This document shows positions 25,901 to 33,551 of a stretch of DNA of 64,000 nt, one piece after another. The notes beneath the pieces were generated by a model that did not search any database, was not told the origin of the DNA, and saw only the letters and a list, made by a program, of their open reading frames with translations. The DNA is from Diploptera punctata (Eukaryota > Arthropoda > Insecta > Blattodea > Blaberidae), in the NCBI GenBank assembly GCA_030220185.1, contig JASPKZ010007297.1, positions 558,001-622,000 on the forward strand. The letters run 5' to 3'. The position numbers were made by a program, and so were the translations under genes. Position 1 is the stretch's first letter. Each line of letters opens with the position of its first letter.

Positions 25901-28819
25901 AAACTGTTATTCTACCAGTTATAATATATGGGTGCGAAACATGGACTCTTAATTTAAGGAGGAAAGAGATTGCAAGTATTTGAGAATAAGGTACTTGGAG
26001 AATTTTGGACCAAGGAGAGATGAACAGACAGGTGAATGGAGATGATACATAATAATGAACTACATGGTCTTTATAGGAAGCCAGATATAATAAGAACAGT
26101 TAAGTCTTGTAGACTGCGATGGGTAGGACATGTTGCACGTATGTGGAATGAAAGACTTGCATGGAAGCTTCTTGTAGGAAAGCCAGAGGGAAAACGCCCA
26201 GTTGGTAGACCAAGAATGAGGTGGGAGAATAACATTAACTATGATTTGATGGAAGTAGATTATACAGGGAATGATTGGAAAGCATTAGCTCAGGATAGGG
26301 ATGTATGGAGAGCTTATGTCCGCGCGGCCATGAACCTACAGGTTTGATAGTGCCAGTGAGTAAGAGTATGGGCAAATAAGTGTAACTAAAAATTAACTAG
26401 GTCTAGTAACAAAGGAAAGGCTAAGGCTCAACATTGGGCTATGCCACTGATAGATAGACTGGTACCTCAAATGTAGTCCTATCTGTTTGTTTTATAAGAG
26501 TTTGTATTGTCATATGAGTCAACCAATGGTGATTATAAGCAGTAGGACCCATGTTTTAAATATATGTGATTTAATATTTTTATACCTTCCCTATGGCAAT
26601 ATCATGCAAATCCCATAATGCAGTTGATTTAAATGAGTAAATAAACAAAACATCACTAAAATACCAGACTCTTTTAAAAATGAGAACATTTTATTTTTCC
26701 TTCAGTTTTACTTATTTTGACTTTTTTTTAGCTCATGTAGATAATTTAGTTATTAATGTTTTTAACATTAATTCAACCCAGCCAATCTAAACTCATTTGA
26801 GAACTAGGCTCTATCTGTCATAAGCCAGAAGATATGGGTAGTGATGGAGGAGTAACACCTCCTTAAAGTAAATAAAATCAGGGTTCATCTGGCCTGGATG
26901 ATAGTACCTCTGAAGACTCCTTGCCAGGATACGGCAACTACTGCCTTGTAGGAAGATGTTGGTTCGTCAAAGGCTAGAGGAAGAAAACCTTTTACAAATC
27001 ACCTGATCCTCCAGGTTGTGAGCTATAACAATGGGTCTTATGGAAAAAATTAACTATGCTAAAAAATCCCAATGTGAAGAATACAGGCAGAATTTAGAAT
27101 ATTTATCATCTACAATGCAAATAGATGAAAGTTTGGAGATTGAAAATGAGAAAATTAAGACAGTTAACAAATTAAAATATTTGGGATCAATATTAGAGTC
27201 AGAAGAAACAAGTAATTCTCAGATAAACAAAAGAATAAGTCAAGGAAGGAAAACAACTGGAATGTTAAATTTGATGCTGTGCAGTAAAAACATTATGAAC
27301 AAATGATGTTTTTATTATTAATTTAACATTTCTCAATGAAAGATAAATTATGAACAAAACTAAAAAAAATATTTATAGTTAATTGGTGGAAGTAGACTAG
27401 TATATGGTGCAGAAATATGGACATTAAGCAGAGAGCAAGCACATGAACTATTGGTGAAAGAGATGGATTTCTGGAGAAAAGTTTCTAGAAATTCAAAAAG
27501 AGACAAATTAAAGTACTAAAATCAGAGAAATAATGGATATTCAAAAAATGTTCTAAAAGTTATTAAATAAAGAAGTCTGAAATGGTTTGGCCTTGTAAAG
27601 AGGATGTCAGATGACAAGATATGTAAGATGATATTAATTTTGAAGCAGAGGGCAACAGAAGAAAGGGAGACCAAAGAACAGTGGGTTGAAGGAGTGCATA
27701 GGAGTATGGTGTTGAGAGGATTAACAGAGAGTGGTGCAGGAATAGTTATTTATGGAGGAGTAAAATTTACAATGGTTGTAGGAAAACTACTGTATTATTT
27801 CAATTATAAAAATGTTTTGTACCTTATAAAACAGTCGTCCTCAACTATAATATAAACATTTTTTGTACCTTATAAAACAGTTGTCTTCAGCAATAATATT
27901 ATAAAGATGTTTTTATTATTGATTTAACATTTCTCAATGAAAGATAAATTATATTTGAAGAGAAAAATTTTCGTCTAGACCGGGACTCGAACCCGGGACC
28001 CTTGGCTTTCCGGGCCAAGTGCTCTACCAACTGAGCTACCGAGGCGAGTTACAATCTAGATGCAAATTTTTCTCTTATATAAGAGCCTCGGTAGCTCAGT
28101 TGGTAATTAATTTATCTTTCATTGAGAAATGTTAAATCAATAATAAAAACATCTTTAGAAGCCTTACTAGCTTTATAAAGTAATGTTTAATTCCCAATAA
28201 ATGTCTTCTTAACTAAGAAGCCGCCATTTGCAAAGATAGAAGCAATGTTTCAAAAGCATTTGGCAATAGGGAATTACAATGTATATAGAGAAAAATTTGC
28301 GTCTAGATCGTAACTCGCCTCGGTAGCTCAGTTGGTAGAGCACTTGGCCCGGAAAGCCAAGGGTCCCGGTTCGAGTCCCGGTCTAGACGAAAATTTTTCT
28401 CTTCAAATATAATATTATAGTTGAAGACGACTGTTTTATAAGGTACAAACATTTTTATAATTGAAATAATTTTAACCTCAATGGTGTTCAAACATGATTA
28501 ATAAAAGGATTTGGTTTATGTTAAAAGTACAAACTACTGTATTGTAGAGAAATTCCTAATAATAAAAAAAAAATTAAAAACTCCGTTGACCTTTTGGATC
28601 AGTTTGATCATGAGCTGTTAAATATGTTCTGGAAAGCCTACATCTTATTTAAAAGAAATCCTACTCAATTGAGGATGACTGAGATCTTAGGTATGAATTT
28701 TATTACATTAACCTTTTAAAGTACTTTTTATAGATTAGTATTCATATATATATGTAATGAATTTTACCTTTAGCAGCACCTGTAACAAGTACGCGTTTTG
28801 ATGCAAAGCTGATCTCCAT
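13878..28819 (-). CDS. DCXR: Dicarbonyl/L-xylulose reductase-type short-chain dehydrogenase (5 exons)
   Basis: Five exons (28819-28768, 21172-20917, 18995-18881, 15258-15048, 13981-13878) join in phase, every intron has GT-AG ends, and the product is 245 residues against about 244 for vertebrate DCXR. Enzymes of this family reduce dicarbonyls and L-xylulose with NADPH. Visible landmarks are the cofactor motif TGAAKGIG (13-20), a basic AVSRSK stretch after the second strand (36-41) as expected for NADP binding, NNAA (82-85), and the catalytic tetrad Asn108, Ser136, Tyr150 and Lys154. The [10 protein letters not shown] segment and a C-terminal DGGF also match the family. No frameshift or stop interrupts it. 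Introns total about 14 kb and are filled with mobile elements. A related carbonyl reductase is the main alternative name. Confidence 0.9.
14145..14850. mobile_element. Penelope-type inverted ends around another transposon fragment
   Basis: The inverted arms 14190-14225 ('tctcacctcataaactgtg') and 14757-14785 ('cacagtttatgaggtgaga') are Penelope-type ends. The right one is followed by the 'cctcataatgttatttccc' tail at 14819. A degenerate hammerhead-like core (CTGAAGATGAGG, with a GAGGT/ACCTC stem) is visible on the minus strand at about 14235-14265. The interval between the arms is occupied by the minus-strand coding remnant listed separately. Confidence 0.55.
14340..14735 (-). pseudogene. Transposon-derived coding fragment with Cys-rich C-terminus
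   Basis: A 124-codon frame (14352-14726) reads [15 protein letters not shown], then [10 protein letters not shown] and a C-terminal [18 protein letters not shown] cluster. The same layout (a VYELTREPFDIEELR-like helix, then CICELC..C..YH) appears at 57330-57840. This pairing of a short helical block with a C-x2-C...C..YH cluster looks like the tail end of a non-LTR polyprotein, but I cannot name the clade. It lies in DCXR intron 4. Confidence 0.5.
15048..15258 (-). CDS. DCXR: DCXR exon 4
   Basis: Residues 142-211 and one base. It holds the catalytic YCGTK (Tyr150, Lys154), the dimer-interface [15 protein letters not shown] helix, and [10 protein letters not shown]. The acceptor is TTTGCAG|GCT and the donor TTGCAG|GTATAT. 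Confidence 0.9.
15590..15746 (+). CDS. Short helix-turn-helix-like coding exon, probably transposon-derived
   Basis: An ATG-initiated frame codes for about 52 residues ([17 protein letters not shown], then [19 protein letters not shown] and [12 protein letters not shown]) and ends exactly at a consensus donor, ACAG|GTAAGT at 15747. The [12 protein letters not shown]...T(A)EFTG pattern resembles the N-terminal DNA-binding part of DDE-type transposases common in arthropods, but this is from memory of the pattern only. It lies antisense in DCXR intron 3. No downstream exon was found. Confidence 0.4.
16214..16285 (+). tRNA. tRNA-like core, family B unit 1
   Basis: The 72-nt cloverleaf has acceptor GCCCTGA/TCTGGGC (one T-T mismatch), T8-A9, D stem GCTC/GAGC, anticodon stem TTGGC/GCCAA and a 7-nt loop CTAGAAA with U33, giving anticodon AGA. 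The T arm is CCGGGTTCGAGTCTCGG. A short variable region conflicts with the serine identity that an AGA anticodon would imply. This is the best-folded tRNA-like sequence in the window, but its tandem repeat setting suggests it is not a normal tRNA gene. Confidence 0.5.
16523..16594 (+). tRNA. tRNA-like core, family B unit 2
   Basis: Same as unit 1 except for two changes in the T arm (CTGGGTTTGAGT). Acceptor and anticodon arms are intact. The outer hairpin arm AGATCGGAACTC precedes it. Confidence 0.5.
17205..17446. repeat. Inverted-repeat element, 25-bp ends
   Basis: Arms 17205-17229 (tctgctgcttttaactgc...) and 17422-17446 are complementary over 25 bp with one mismatch. The 190-bp interior shows no coding capacity. 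It lies in DCXR intron 3. Confidence 0.6.
17578..17960 (+). repeat. tRNA-derived SINE, family 1
   Basis: Starts at the 'cacggtggagtagtcattatg' A-box region. The B box is deleted or shortened ('ttcgctgaggtcgatgg'), followed by the usual body blocks (gggactttaagccatggg, tctgaagattt, aagcaaaatttaccga) and a 3' end 'aggagagactatggcccaacattg'. Confidence 0.7.
17980..18785. repeat. 97-bp tandem repeat interrupted by a SINE
   Basis: Unit starts ('ataggtggtgtcaatata') at about 17980, 18077, 18173, 18270 and 18367. Copies differ by only one or two changes. After the SINE at 18379-18715 the interrupted fifth unit resumes (18716-18785). The array is in DCXR intron 3, close to exon 3. Confidence 0.9.
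18379..18715 (+). repeat. tRNA-derived SINE, family 2, with target duplication
   Basis: Intact copy. The A-box region 'gtagccgagcggttaagg' at about 18390 and B box 'ggttcgagtct' at about 18443 resemble a Ser/Leu-type tRNA head. The body ends in 'gcctgtcgtgccagg' and a poly(A) run. The 12-bp duplication 'ataggtggtgtc' flanks it (18367-18378 and 18716-18727) and comes from the tandem repeat unit into which it jumped. Confidence 0.9.
18800..18862 (+). repeat. Retroelement 3' end with (GAA)n tail
   Basis: 'aggatcttaacaggccttgg' followed by 'cctaatacttggaagg' and a (gaa) run. The same end appears at 59318-59395 (plus) and, reversed, at 34198-34345 and 44607-44760. It ends about 20 bp from DCXR exon 3. 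Confidence 0.65.
18881..18995 (-). CDS. DCXR: DCXR exon 3
   Basis: Residues 103-141, including the catalytic Asn of the VNVKAV helix and the catalytic Ser in VNLSSQ. The acceptor is TTTCAG|GTC and the donor CTCAG|GTATAA. A (GAA)n-tailed retroelement end lies only about 20 bp beyond the donor. Confidence 0.88.
19323..20402. mobile_element. Long inverted-repeat element enclosing a non-LTR fragment
   Basis: Arms 19323-19459 and 20267-20402 (about 137 bp each) are near-perfect inverted copies, both containing 'ggaagttaacttcc' or its complement and 'ggcctccagataatatt'. A second, smaller inverted pair (19462-19540) follows the left arm. The interior (about 19545-20266) is a non-LTR 3' fragment ending in an A-rich tail just before the right arm. 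Confidence 0.75.
19545..20050 (+). pseudogene. Jockey-like reverse transcriptase C-terminal fragment
   Basis: The frame translates as [18 protein letters not shown], then [28 protein letters not shown] and [15 protein letters not shown]. This is the thumb and post-RT pattern of Jockey-type non-LTR elements (the 'HS.L.YGI..WG.S' motif). The N-terminal RT and endonuclease are absent, and the frame shifts near 19868. A poly(A)-like tail follows at 20250-20266. Confidence 0.7.
20405..20915. other. Intron sequence, nothing recognised
   Basis: Part of DCXR intron 2 without recognisable repeat or coding content. Confidence 0.3.
20917..21172 (-). CDS. DCXR: DCXR exon 2
   Basis: Residues 18-102 and two bases of Met103. 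It completes the GIGRAL cofactor loop and holds the AVSRSKEGL turn, the CVDLSDW segment that contacts the cofactor, and LVNNAA. The acceptor is TTTCAG|GT and the donor GACAT|GTAAAT. Its coding composition is clearly less AT-rich than the flanks. Confidence 0.88.
21205..21700 (-). mobile_element. Penelope-like GIY-YIG fragment (degenerate)
   Basis: The left end carries 'acttacctcataattg'. Read on the minus strand, the sequence gives the C-terminal block of the Penelope endonuclease: the W-K-I-(Y/R)-I segment, then 'KFAIAA', 'KEHLRN' and 'NLKTRLKE' as broken pieces, and a 'FIAKIVKK' remnant where the CxxC should be. It lies in DCXR intron 1, immediately upstream of exon 2. Confidence 0.65.
21770..23700. 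other. Intron sequence, no gene recognised
   Basis: A long stretch inside DCXR intron 1. It has recurring short 'aagtggaccc/ggtccact' like phrases (21773, 23088, 23362, 23396, 23566) that hint at an old repeat, and a slightly G-rich block at 22500-22560 ('cccccagggggaccgcc', a short palindrome). I cannot assign a family. Confidence 0.3.
23705..23925 (+). repeat. Probable tRNA-derived SINE, different family
   Basis: The head 'gtggctccgtggtactagtgg' resembles an A box and is followed by 'caaattcacatc', a weak B box. The body is not shared with the other SINEs in the window. Only one copy is seen. Confidence 0.35.
23955..24292 (+). repeat. tRNA-derived SINE, family 2, with target duplication
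   Basis: Same block order as the 18379 copy ('gtgccgtagccgag', 'gattcaagtctccatgggg', 'gtgaggccagca'). A short duplication 'tagttcatgt' flanks it (about 23940-23949 and 24293-24302). Confidence 0.75.
24590..24967 (+). mobile_element. Retro-inserted sequence with (GAAT)n tail
   Basis: Flanked by near-identical 'atcatctactac..taccctca' at 24569-24588 and 24968-24990 and ending in 'gaagaaagaatgaatg', which is the picture of target-primed insertion of an unidentified non-LTR element end. No RT motif is recognisable in the insert. Confidence 0.55.
25305..26366 (+). mobile_element. 5'-truncated RTE-like element inside a SINE
   Basis: It starts in the RT domain (ATGCCATTAAATC equals the [12 protein letters not shown] region of the 62149 element), runs through [17 protein letters not shown], the CETWTL region and WENNINYDL, and ends in 'gccagtgagtaag'. 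A perfect 15-bp duplication 'tatgggcaaataagt' brackets it (25290-25304 and 26367-26381). Frames are broken by small indels near 25869, 25960 and 26000. Confidence 0.9.
25369..25534 (+). mobile_element. 3' end of an RNase H-type non-LTR element, nested in the RTE copy
   Basis: This 166-bp block interrupts the RTE sequence, with an 11-bp duplication 'aa(c/g)ctgttagt' at 25358-25368 and 25535-25545. It encodes [19 protein letters not shown], the CCHC cluster typical of the C-terminus of RNase H-bearing non-LTR elements, and ends in an (aac)n tail. The same end is inserted, reversed, at 32959-33223. Confidence 0.85.
26815..27790 (+). mobile_element. Internally deleted non-LTR retrotransposon
   Basis: A leader-like part (26815-27030, with the 'ggaggagtaacacctcc' palindrome) is followed directly by post-RT sequence: [44 protein letters not shown] and, after a short insertion, decayed 'RPKEQWVEG' like C-terminal pieces up to 27770. 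The endonuclease and catalytic RT are missing. The pattern KLKYLGS...I..RI..G is that of the RT tail of CR1/RTE-like elements. Confidence 0.65.
27974..28045 (-). tRNA. tRNA-like core, family C, inverted copy
   Basis: Near-identical to the 28317 core but with an intact T arm (CCCGGGTTCGAGTCCCGG). The outer hairpin arms are AGAGAAAAATTTTCGTCTAGA at the left and its partner GATGCAAATTTTTCTCTT at 28057-28075. Confidence 0.45.
28317..28388 (+). tRNA. tRNA-like core, family C
   Basis: D arm GCTCAGTTGGTAGAGC and anticodon stem CTTGGC? against GCCAAG with loop CCGGAAA (anticodon-position GGA, preceded by C instead of U33). The T arm has lost one base (CCCGGTTCGAGTCCCGG). The normal acceptor GCCTCGG pairs poorly with TCTAGAC, but TCTAGAC is perfectly complementary to GTCTAGA 17 nt upstream, so the outer hairpin replaces the acceptor. 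T5 follows 10 nt downstream. Confidence 0.45.
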
Positions 28820-29540
28820 GTTTGACTGCAAGTTATTAAATGTAGATATATTCCTTCATGTTACTGTCTATAATGATAAGAGCATTAGTTCAAGGTTAGG
28901 TTCATCAAACTTAATCTCTAGTGTACTAGCAATATCTACAGCTACCACTAATTTTGAATTCCTTCTATGCAAGGACATTCATATATGAATGTAATCTGTA
29001 TTTAAGTAAATTTTAAATTGGACTGAAAACAAATAATAACTTACCAATATATTTTAATGATTGATTTTTATTAAAAATTTGCAAGCCATTCTATGTGTCT
29101 ATAAAAATTATATATTTAGCAAGAACAATGTCCTTTGAAAAGAAGATAACATGTAATAAACACTTGATTGCTTATCTCTTTCATTAGCAGTGGATAATTA
29201 CTAGTTGAATATTTTTTTTTACTAGGATATTATCATCAAATGAATAGCAACAGCTTATCTTTTGAGTTTGAGTACAGCTTCAATAAACAATGTGCCATAA
29301 TGTATCACATTCAATAAGAGTTGAGCATTTTTTATATTCACTTATACCAAGCTTCAATTTTAATGGATTCCAAAGGAATGGAGCTATTCAGGTTGTTTTC
29401 ATGAAGAGATTTTTGAAAACTTTTTTTGCAGATCTTCACCGATCATCCTATCTAGTAGACACTGAAAATGATCATTACAAAAAATGCATATATATATATA
29501 TATATATAATTGAGAATACTACATATATAGGAAAATAATG
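28475..29540. other. DCXR 5' flank and exon 1 surroundings, nothing else recognised
   Basis: Apart from exon 1 (28768-28819) this is AT-rich sequence with (TA)n at 29488-29509. No CpG-rich or obvious core promoter element could be picked out by eye. Confidence 0.3.
28768..28819 (-). CDS. DCXR: DCXR exon 1 (start exon)
   Basis: Codes for residues 1-17 and the first base of Gly18: [17 protein letters not shown]. This covers the first beta strand and the start of the TGxxxGxG nucleotide-binding loop. The donor is AAAG|GTAAAA on the minus strand. The ATG is the only start that gives the family's usual short N-terminus. Confidence 0.85.
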
Positions 29541-29645
29541 TTTGTGTTAGGATTCCTGAATGGCTCAGATGGTTAGAGCGCTAAACGTACAGAGTAGAGA
29601 CTTGGGTTCAAATCCTGACTCAGGCATTTATTTTTCTTTTCATGT

Positions 29646-29680
<35 letters not shown>

Positions 29681-29870
29681 CTAGATGGCAGTTGGAACGA
29701 TATCCTGCTACCTCTCATGTAAATTGAGAATACTATATATATAAGAAAAAATAAATGTTTGTTTTAGGATTCCTGAGTAGCTCAGATGATTAGAGCGCTA
29801 AACTTACAGAGTTTAGAAACTCGGTTCAAATCCCGACTCAGGCATTTACTTTTCTTTTCATGTCATATAT
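29541..29870 (+). repeat. Two tRNA-like hairpin units (family D) with (AT)n between
   Basis: Cores at about 29553-29626 and 29771-29843. Each has D arm GCTCAGATGGTTAGAGC (the second worn), anticodon stem CTAAAC/GTTTAG with loop GTACAGA (best seen from the consensus with the 35909 copy), and T arm GGGTTCAAATCC. Outer arms pair AAAATAAATG with CATTTATTTTT. An (AT)n run at 29649-29679 separates the units. Confidence 0.7.
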
Positions 29871-29937
29871 GTATATGTTATATTGTAGATTTTTGCAGGT
29901 ATAAGTATAATTAAGATACGTTTCTTGGGTTTTCCAT

Positions 29938-30193
29938 GTCGTGAATTCAAGGTTTGCCTCTGGACAATGATTCTGATGTTTCAAGATGATCCCACATGCC
30001 ATTATCAAAGAATGATAGGTTCAAGTTACTGGTATAGGTCCACTGTCCAATAGCAAGCCAGATATGCATTGCCTATGGTATATAAGACCTATAGCAGTAA
30101 CTTGAACCTATCAGTCCTTGATAATGGCATGTGGGATCATGTCAAAACATCAGAGTGGTCAGAGGCCAACCTGAATCCATGATGTGGAAAACC
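29938..30193. repeat. 256-bp imperfect palindrome (foldback element)
   Basis: The arms 29938-30055 and 30078-30193 are inverted copies along their whole length: 'gggttttcca' with 'tggaaaaccc', 'cccacatgccattatcaa' with its complement, and 'gataggttcaagttact' with 'agtaacttgaacctatc'. Only about 20 bp are unpaired at the centre. Confidence 0.75.
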
Positions 30194-30194
30194 C

Positions 30195-31140
30195 AAAAAC
30201 ATTTGTTAATCATATATATATATGTTTGTGTGTGTATGTGTGTCTGTTAACACTCTAGTGGGCACAATTTTTGTTTCATCAGAACCAAACTTGGTATATA
30301 GCAATTAATTAAAAAAGTAAGTCGAGTCCATTAATCAACAAAATTGGACCATTAGGTATAGTAATTCATATAAAGTGAAAGTTTAAAAACCCTCTAGCAG
30401 TCGCAATTTTGTTTCACAATGAAACTTAGTATATTAAAATAAAACTAGGAAGTTATTCTCAAACATTCAACAAAATCTGACTATTAGTAATAAGAATTTA
30501 CTTGAAACTCAAAATTAAAAATTGTCTCTAGCAACTGTCATGTTTGATTCATCATAATGTATACTCTTAAATTGGCAATGTATCCTGTAATACATTGATT
30601 TAATTTATTGAATATTTTAATAAATCATCATCATCTTCACGGTATAGGCTCCATGGCTTGTTCTGGCTCAATACTCCATCATTTTCTTGGTCTCTCAGGA
30701 TCTCTTCTCCCTCGTGGTTTGCACATCCAAGCCTGCTTCGGAAGTCTGTTATTATCCATTCATTGCAGGTGTTCAGTCCATCGCTTCTTGTAATTATAGA
30801 TTTGATATATAATTGGTATTACTCCTAACTCTTATCTTATATTACTTTTAATAAAGTAATAAAGTAATAAAGTAATTAGATATTATTTAAATTTGTGTCA
30901 AATTGTATAACAATATGCTAATGGGTAATAACTTATGGTTATGCTTGATTCATTTTCATTGCAGTATGACACTTTTAAATAAGTTGGCATCAGAAACTAA
31001 GTTTCTCCAATTTAAAAGAAACATGTATTCCATAAACCAACAAAATTGGACCATAAATTTGACTTGCTGAGGAATTTGCTTAGCATATGTATTTCCTGTA
31101 TGACAGGCTTTATTTTCATTAATATACATTAGAATTTTTA
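30195..31140. other. Intergenic, mostly unrecognised
   Basis: AT-rich sequence. A block at 30620-30800 ('ttcacggtataggctccatggc', 'tgttctggctc', 'cttggtctctcaggatctcttc') resembles 39970-40080 and is probably the reversed 3' region of a non-LTR element. Confidence 0.4.
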
Positions 31141-31400
31141 ACAATACACCTCATAATTGTAGATTTCTTGAAGACTGTAGTTTCAATAAGCTATGTATCA
31201 TTGTCAATTCCTTCTAACTCAGAAGGATTTCATAATGATACGTAGCACATTGATAGTTAGAAAGAAATGATAATGATACGAAGTGTATCAAAACTATAGT
31301 CTTCATGAAATCTACAATCATGAGGTGAGTTGTTAAAAATTCTAACTCTCTCTTAATTAAAATAAACCTCATAGTGTCACTTCCTTTAAATATTAAGGCT
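31140..31400. mobile_element. Penelope-type terminal foldback
   Basis: Arms 31148-31225 and 31250-31335 are inverted copies ('cctcataattgtagatttc' with 'gaaatctacaatcatgagg', both with 'cttgaagactatagttt' variants). The right side continues into the conserved tail 'aaataaacctcatagtgtcacttccttt'. No coding sequence. Confidence 0.65.
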
Positions 31401-32055
31401 TTATTTATTTAATTAAATTGTCCAAAGAGTGAGAAAAATGTGGGTAGTATGGGAATGTGGGTTTGACAAATATCACATTCCAGACTGGTACACACTCTGT
31501 CCAACCACAAGCTTATATAACAGCTTTAAATCAAACATTAAATATTATTGTTTATATTATTATAGCACAATAAAATGGGATGAACAGGAACAAAAACTGG
31601 AAAGAAATTATTAATGAATCCTCTCATTTGCGTTTGTTTCTGGTGATACTCTTTTACACAATCTATTTTGGCACCAAACACTTTTTATTACAATATATTT
31701 ATTGGATTTATAGCTCTTTTAACTAGCAGTTAATTTGCATAGAAATTTTGTATTTAGTGAAATTCTGTATGATACCAACATTTGGCTTAACTTATTTGTT
31801 GTTTGACTGATATTCTGATTTCAATATATTTTGGTGAACATTGTCAATATTTTTATTTTCTTCATTTTGAAAGCTATAATGATTTTTTAGATGTATTTTT
31901 TCATTAAATTGGGATGTTTAGGGACAAGATAAAAACATCAAAAGATTTACATATTTATGTGCAAAATGGATATTTGTATTTGTTAATGAAACTATTTAAT
32001 TTTAACAATTTAATAGTGACTATATTAAATTAATGTTGGGAAGTAAACATTATGA
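31400..32055. other. Intergenic, nothing recognised
   Basis: AT-rich. A short open frame at 31429-31614 has no recognisable motif. Confidence 0.3.
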
Positions 32056-32530
32056 GGTATAATCATTAAAATTCATCGGAGAACATATTGTTTAAACAAC
32101 TCACCTCATAGGATTCATGCTTCCACAATATCGCGATTTCAAACATAGTCATGTTCATCTTCAGCCATAACTCCGACTGGTGAAATTCTTCGGCCGTCAA
32201 CTATTCTATTGTCGCCATCTTCAGTGCTGCCATCTATGGTTGAATTTATGAACTTCAAAATCAATGTAATTTCGTTAGGGATATCAAAATTCATTGATCT
32301 ATTTTTGTTTTTCTGAATGTATATTTTTTCCCAAACTGTCAATTCCAAAGGTTTCTCTACTTGTTTTAAAAGTTTAGCTTCTCTTCCAATTTTATGATGT
32401 TCTAATAAACTATGTGCAGCAATTGCAGATTTTTCAATTTCACAATTTTTAATATTTCTGAAATGTTAAATCATCAGGCTTCAATCACATTGCTCATAAG
32501 CATGCAATATTTAATAGCTTAATTTACAGA

Positions 32531-33551
32531 GTGATAAATGTACCATTAAACGAAGAAAATTTCAACAAAGAGTTTAAACATATCTTAAACACTGCTAGAT
32601 TAAATGGTTTTGATAAAGAATTAATTATAATTAAGTTGAAGAAATTCAAACACAAAAAAAGACTTAATGAATATACTACTCTACAAAATTGCAAAGAAAA
32701 GAAAAAATACAAGAAAATTACTTACCATCCTGAAATGCATAGAAAATTTCAAAACATTTTTGACAAATATAATATTTCTTTGGCATCAATAAATAAATTT
32801 AGTCTGGGTAATCTTCTAAGTACCAATAAAAAAGTCAATGTTCCAGACAGTAAGAAATCTGGAATTTATCAAATAAATTGTGAAGATTACAATAAAGTTT
32901 ATATAGGAAAAACAAAAAGGAATTTGGAAATTCGGACAAAAGAACATTTCAGAAATATGTTGTTGTTGTTGTTTTCAAATGCTGGGCCTTGGCACCGAAG
33001 CCATTAGCGTTCTTGCTCTCCAATATTTCTCTATTGTGGATCCAACAGGTAATACTTCACAGGTTTGTAGGTGTTCTTCATTCATTTCTTCGTCTTTATT
33101 GCATAGAGGACAATTTGGATTCGTGTAGATTCCTATTTTATATAAATGTTTGGCTAAATAGTCATGTTCTGTAAGCAGTCTAAATGTTGCTACTGTAGTT
33201 TTACGTGGAAATTCTGGAATAATACATTTCAGAAATATTAAAAATTGTGAAATTGAAAAATCTGCAATTGCTGCACATAGTTTATTAGAACATCATAAAA
33301 TTGGAAGAGAAGCTAAACTTTTAAAACAAGTAGAGAAACCTTTGGAATTGACAGTTTGGGAAAAAATATACATTCAGAAAAACAAAAATAGATCAATGAA
33401 TTTTGATATCCCTAACGAAATTACATTGATTTTGAAGTTCATAAATTCAACCATAGATGGCAGCACTGAAGATGGCGACAATAGAATAGTTGATGGCCGA
33501 AGAATTTCGTCAGTCGGAGTTATGGCTGAAGATGAACATGACTATGTTTGA
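32531..33551 (+). pseudogene. Penelope-like protein C-terminal fragment (GIY-YIG), interrupted
   Basis: Open from 32531 to the insertion at 32959 and again from 33224 to the stop at about 33551. GIY-YIG nucleases cut DNA for Penelope retrotransposition. Visible residues are GIY (GIYQ), YIG (VYIGKT), the catalytic-region Arg in 'KTKRNLEIRTKEHFRN' and the downstream '[11 protein letters not shown]' Glu segment. The RT domain is absent, so it is a dead 5'-truncated copy. Confidence 0.8.
32959..33223 (-). mobile_element. RNase H-type non-LTR element 3' end nested in the Penelope copy
   Basis: Reversed relative to the Penelope ORF. Its (aac)n tail appears as (gtt)n at 32959-32972, and its coding complement reads CPLC.KD.E-like CCHC sequence, as at 25369-25534. 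A perfect 15-bp duplication 'acatttcagaaatat' flanks it (32944-32958 and 33224-33238). The fragment is longer than the 25369 copy by about 100 bp at its 5' side. Confidence 0.9.

Larger units (their letters stand above)
24992..26457 (+). repeat. SINE family 1, split by an RTE-like insertion
   Basis: The 5' part 24992-25304 and 3' part 26367-26457 together form one family-1 SINE; the 3' part ends 'ggctcaacattgggctatg', as in the copy at 17578. The SINE has its own duplication, 'actggtacc(c)tcaa', at about 24978-24991 and 26458-26470. Confidence 0.85.
27796..28470. repeat. 675-bp palindrome carrying two facing tRNA-like hairpins (family C)
   Basis: The ends are inverted copies ('aaaatgtttgtaccttataaaacagtcgtc' at the left, present twice around 27809-27890, and its complement at 28418-28465). 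Inside are a minus-strand tRNA-like unit (core about 27974-28045), a truncated plus-strand head (28085-28107) fused directly to spacer, and a complete plus-strand unit (core 28317-28388). The spacer (28120-28290) is clearly related to that of family A. Confidence 0.8.
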
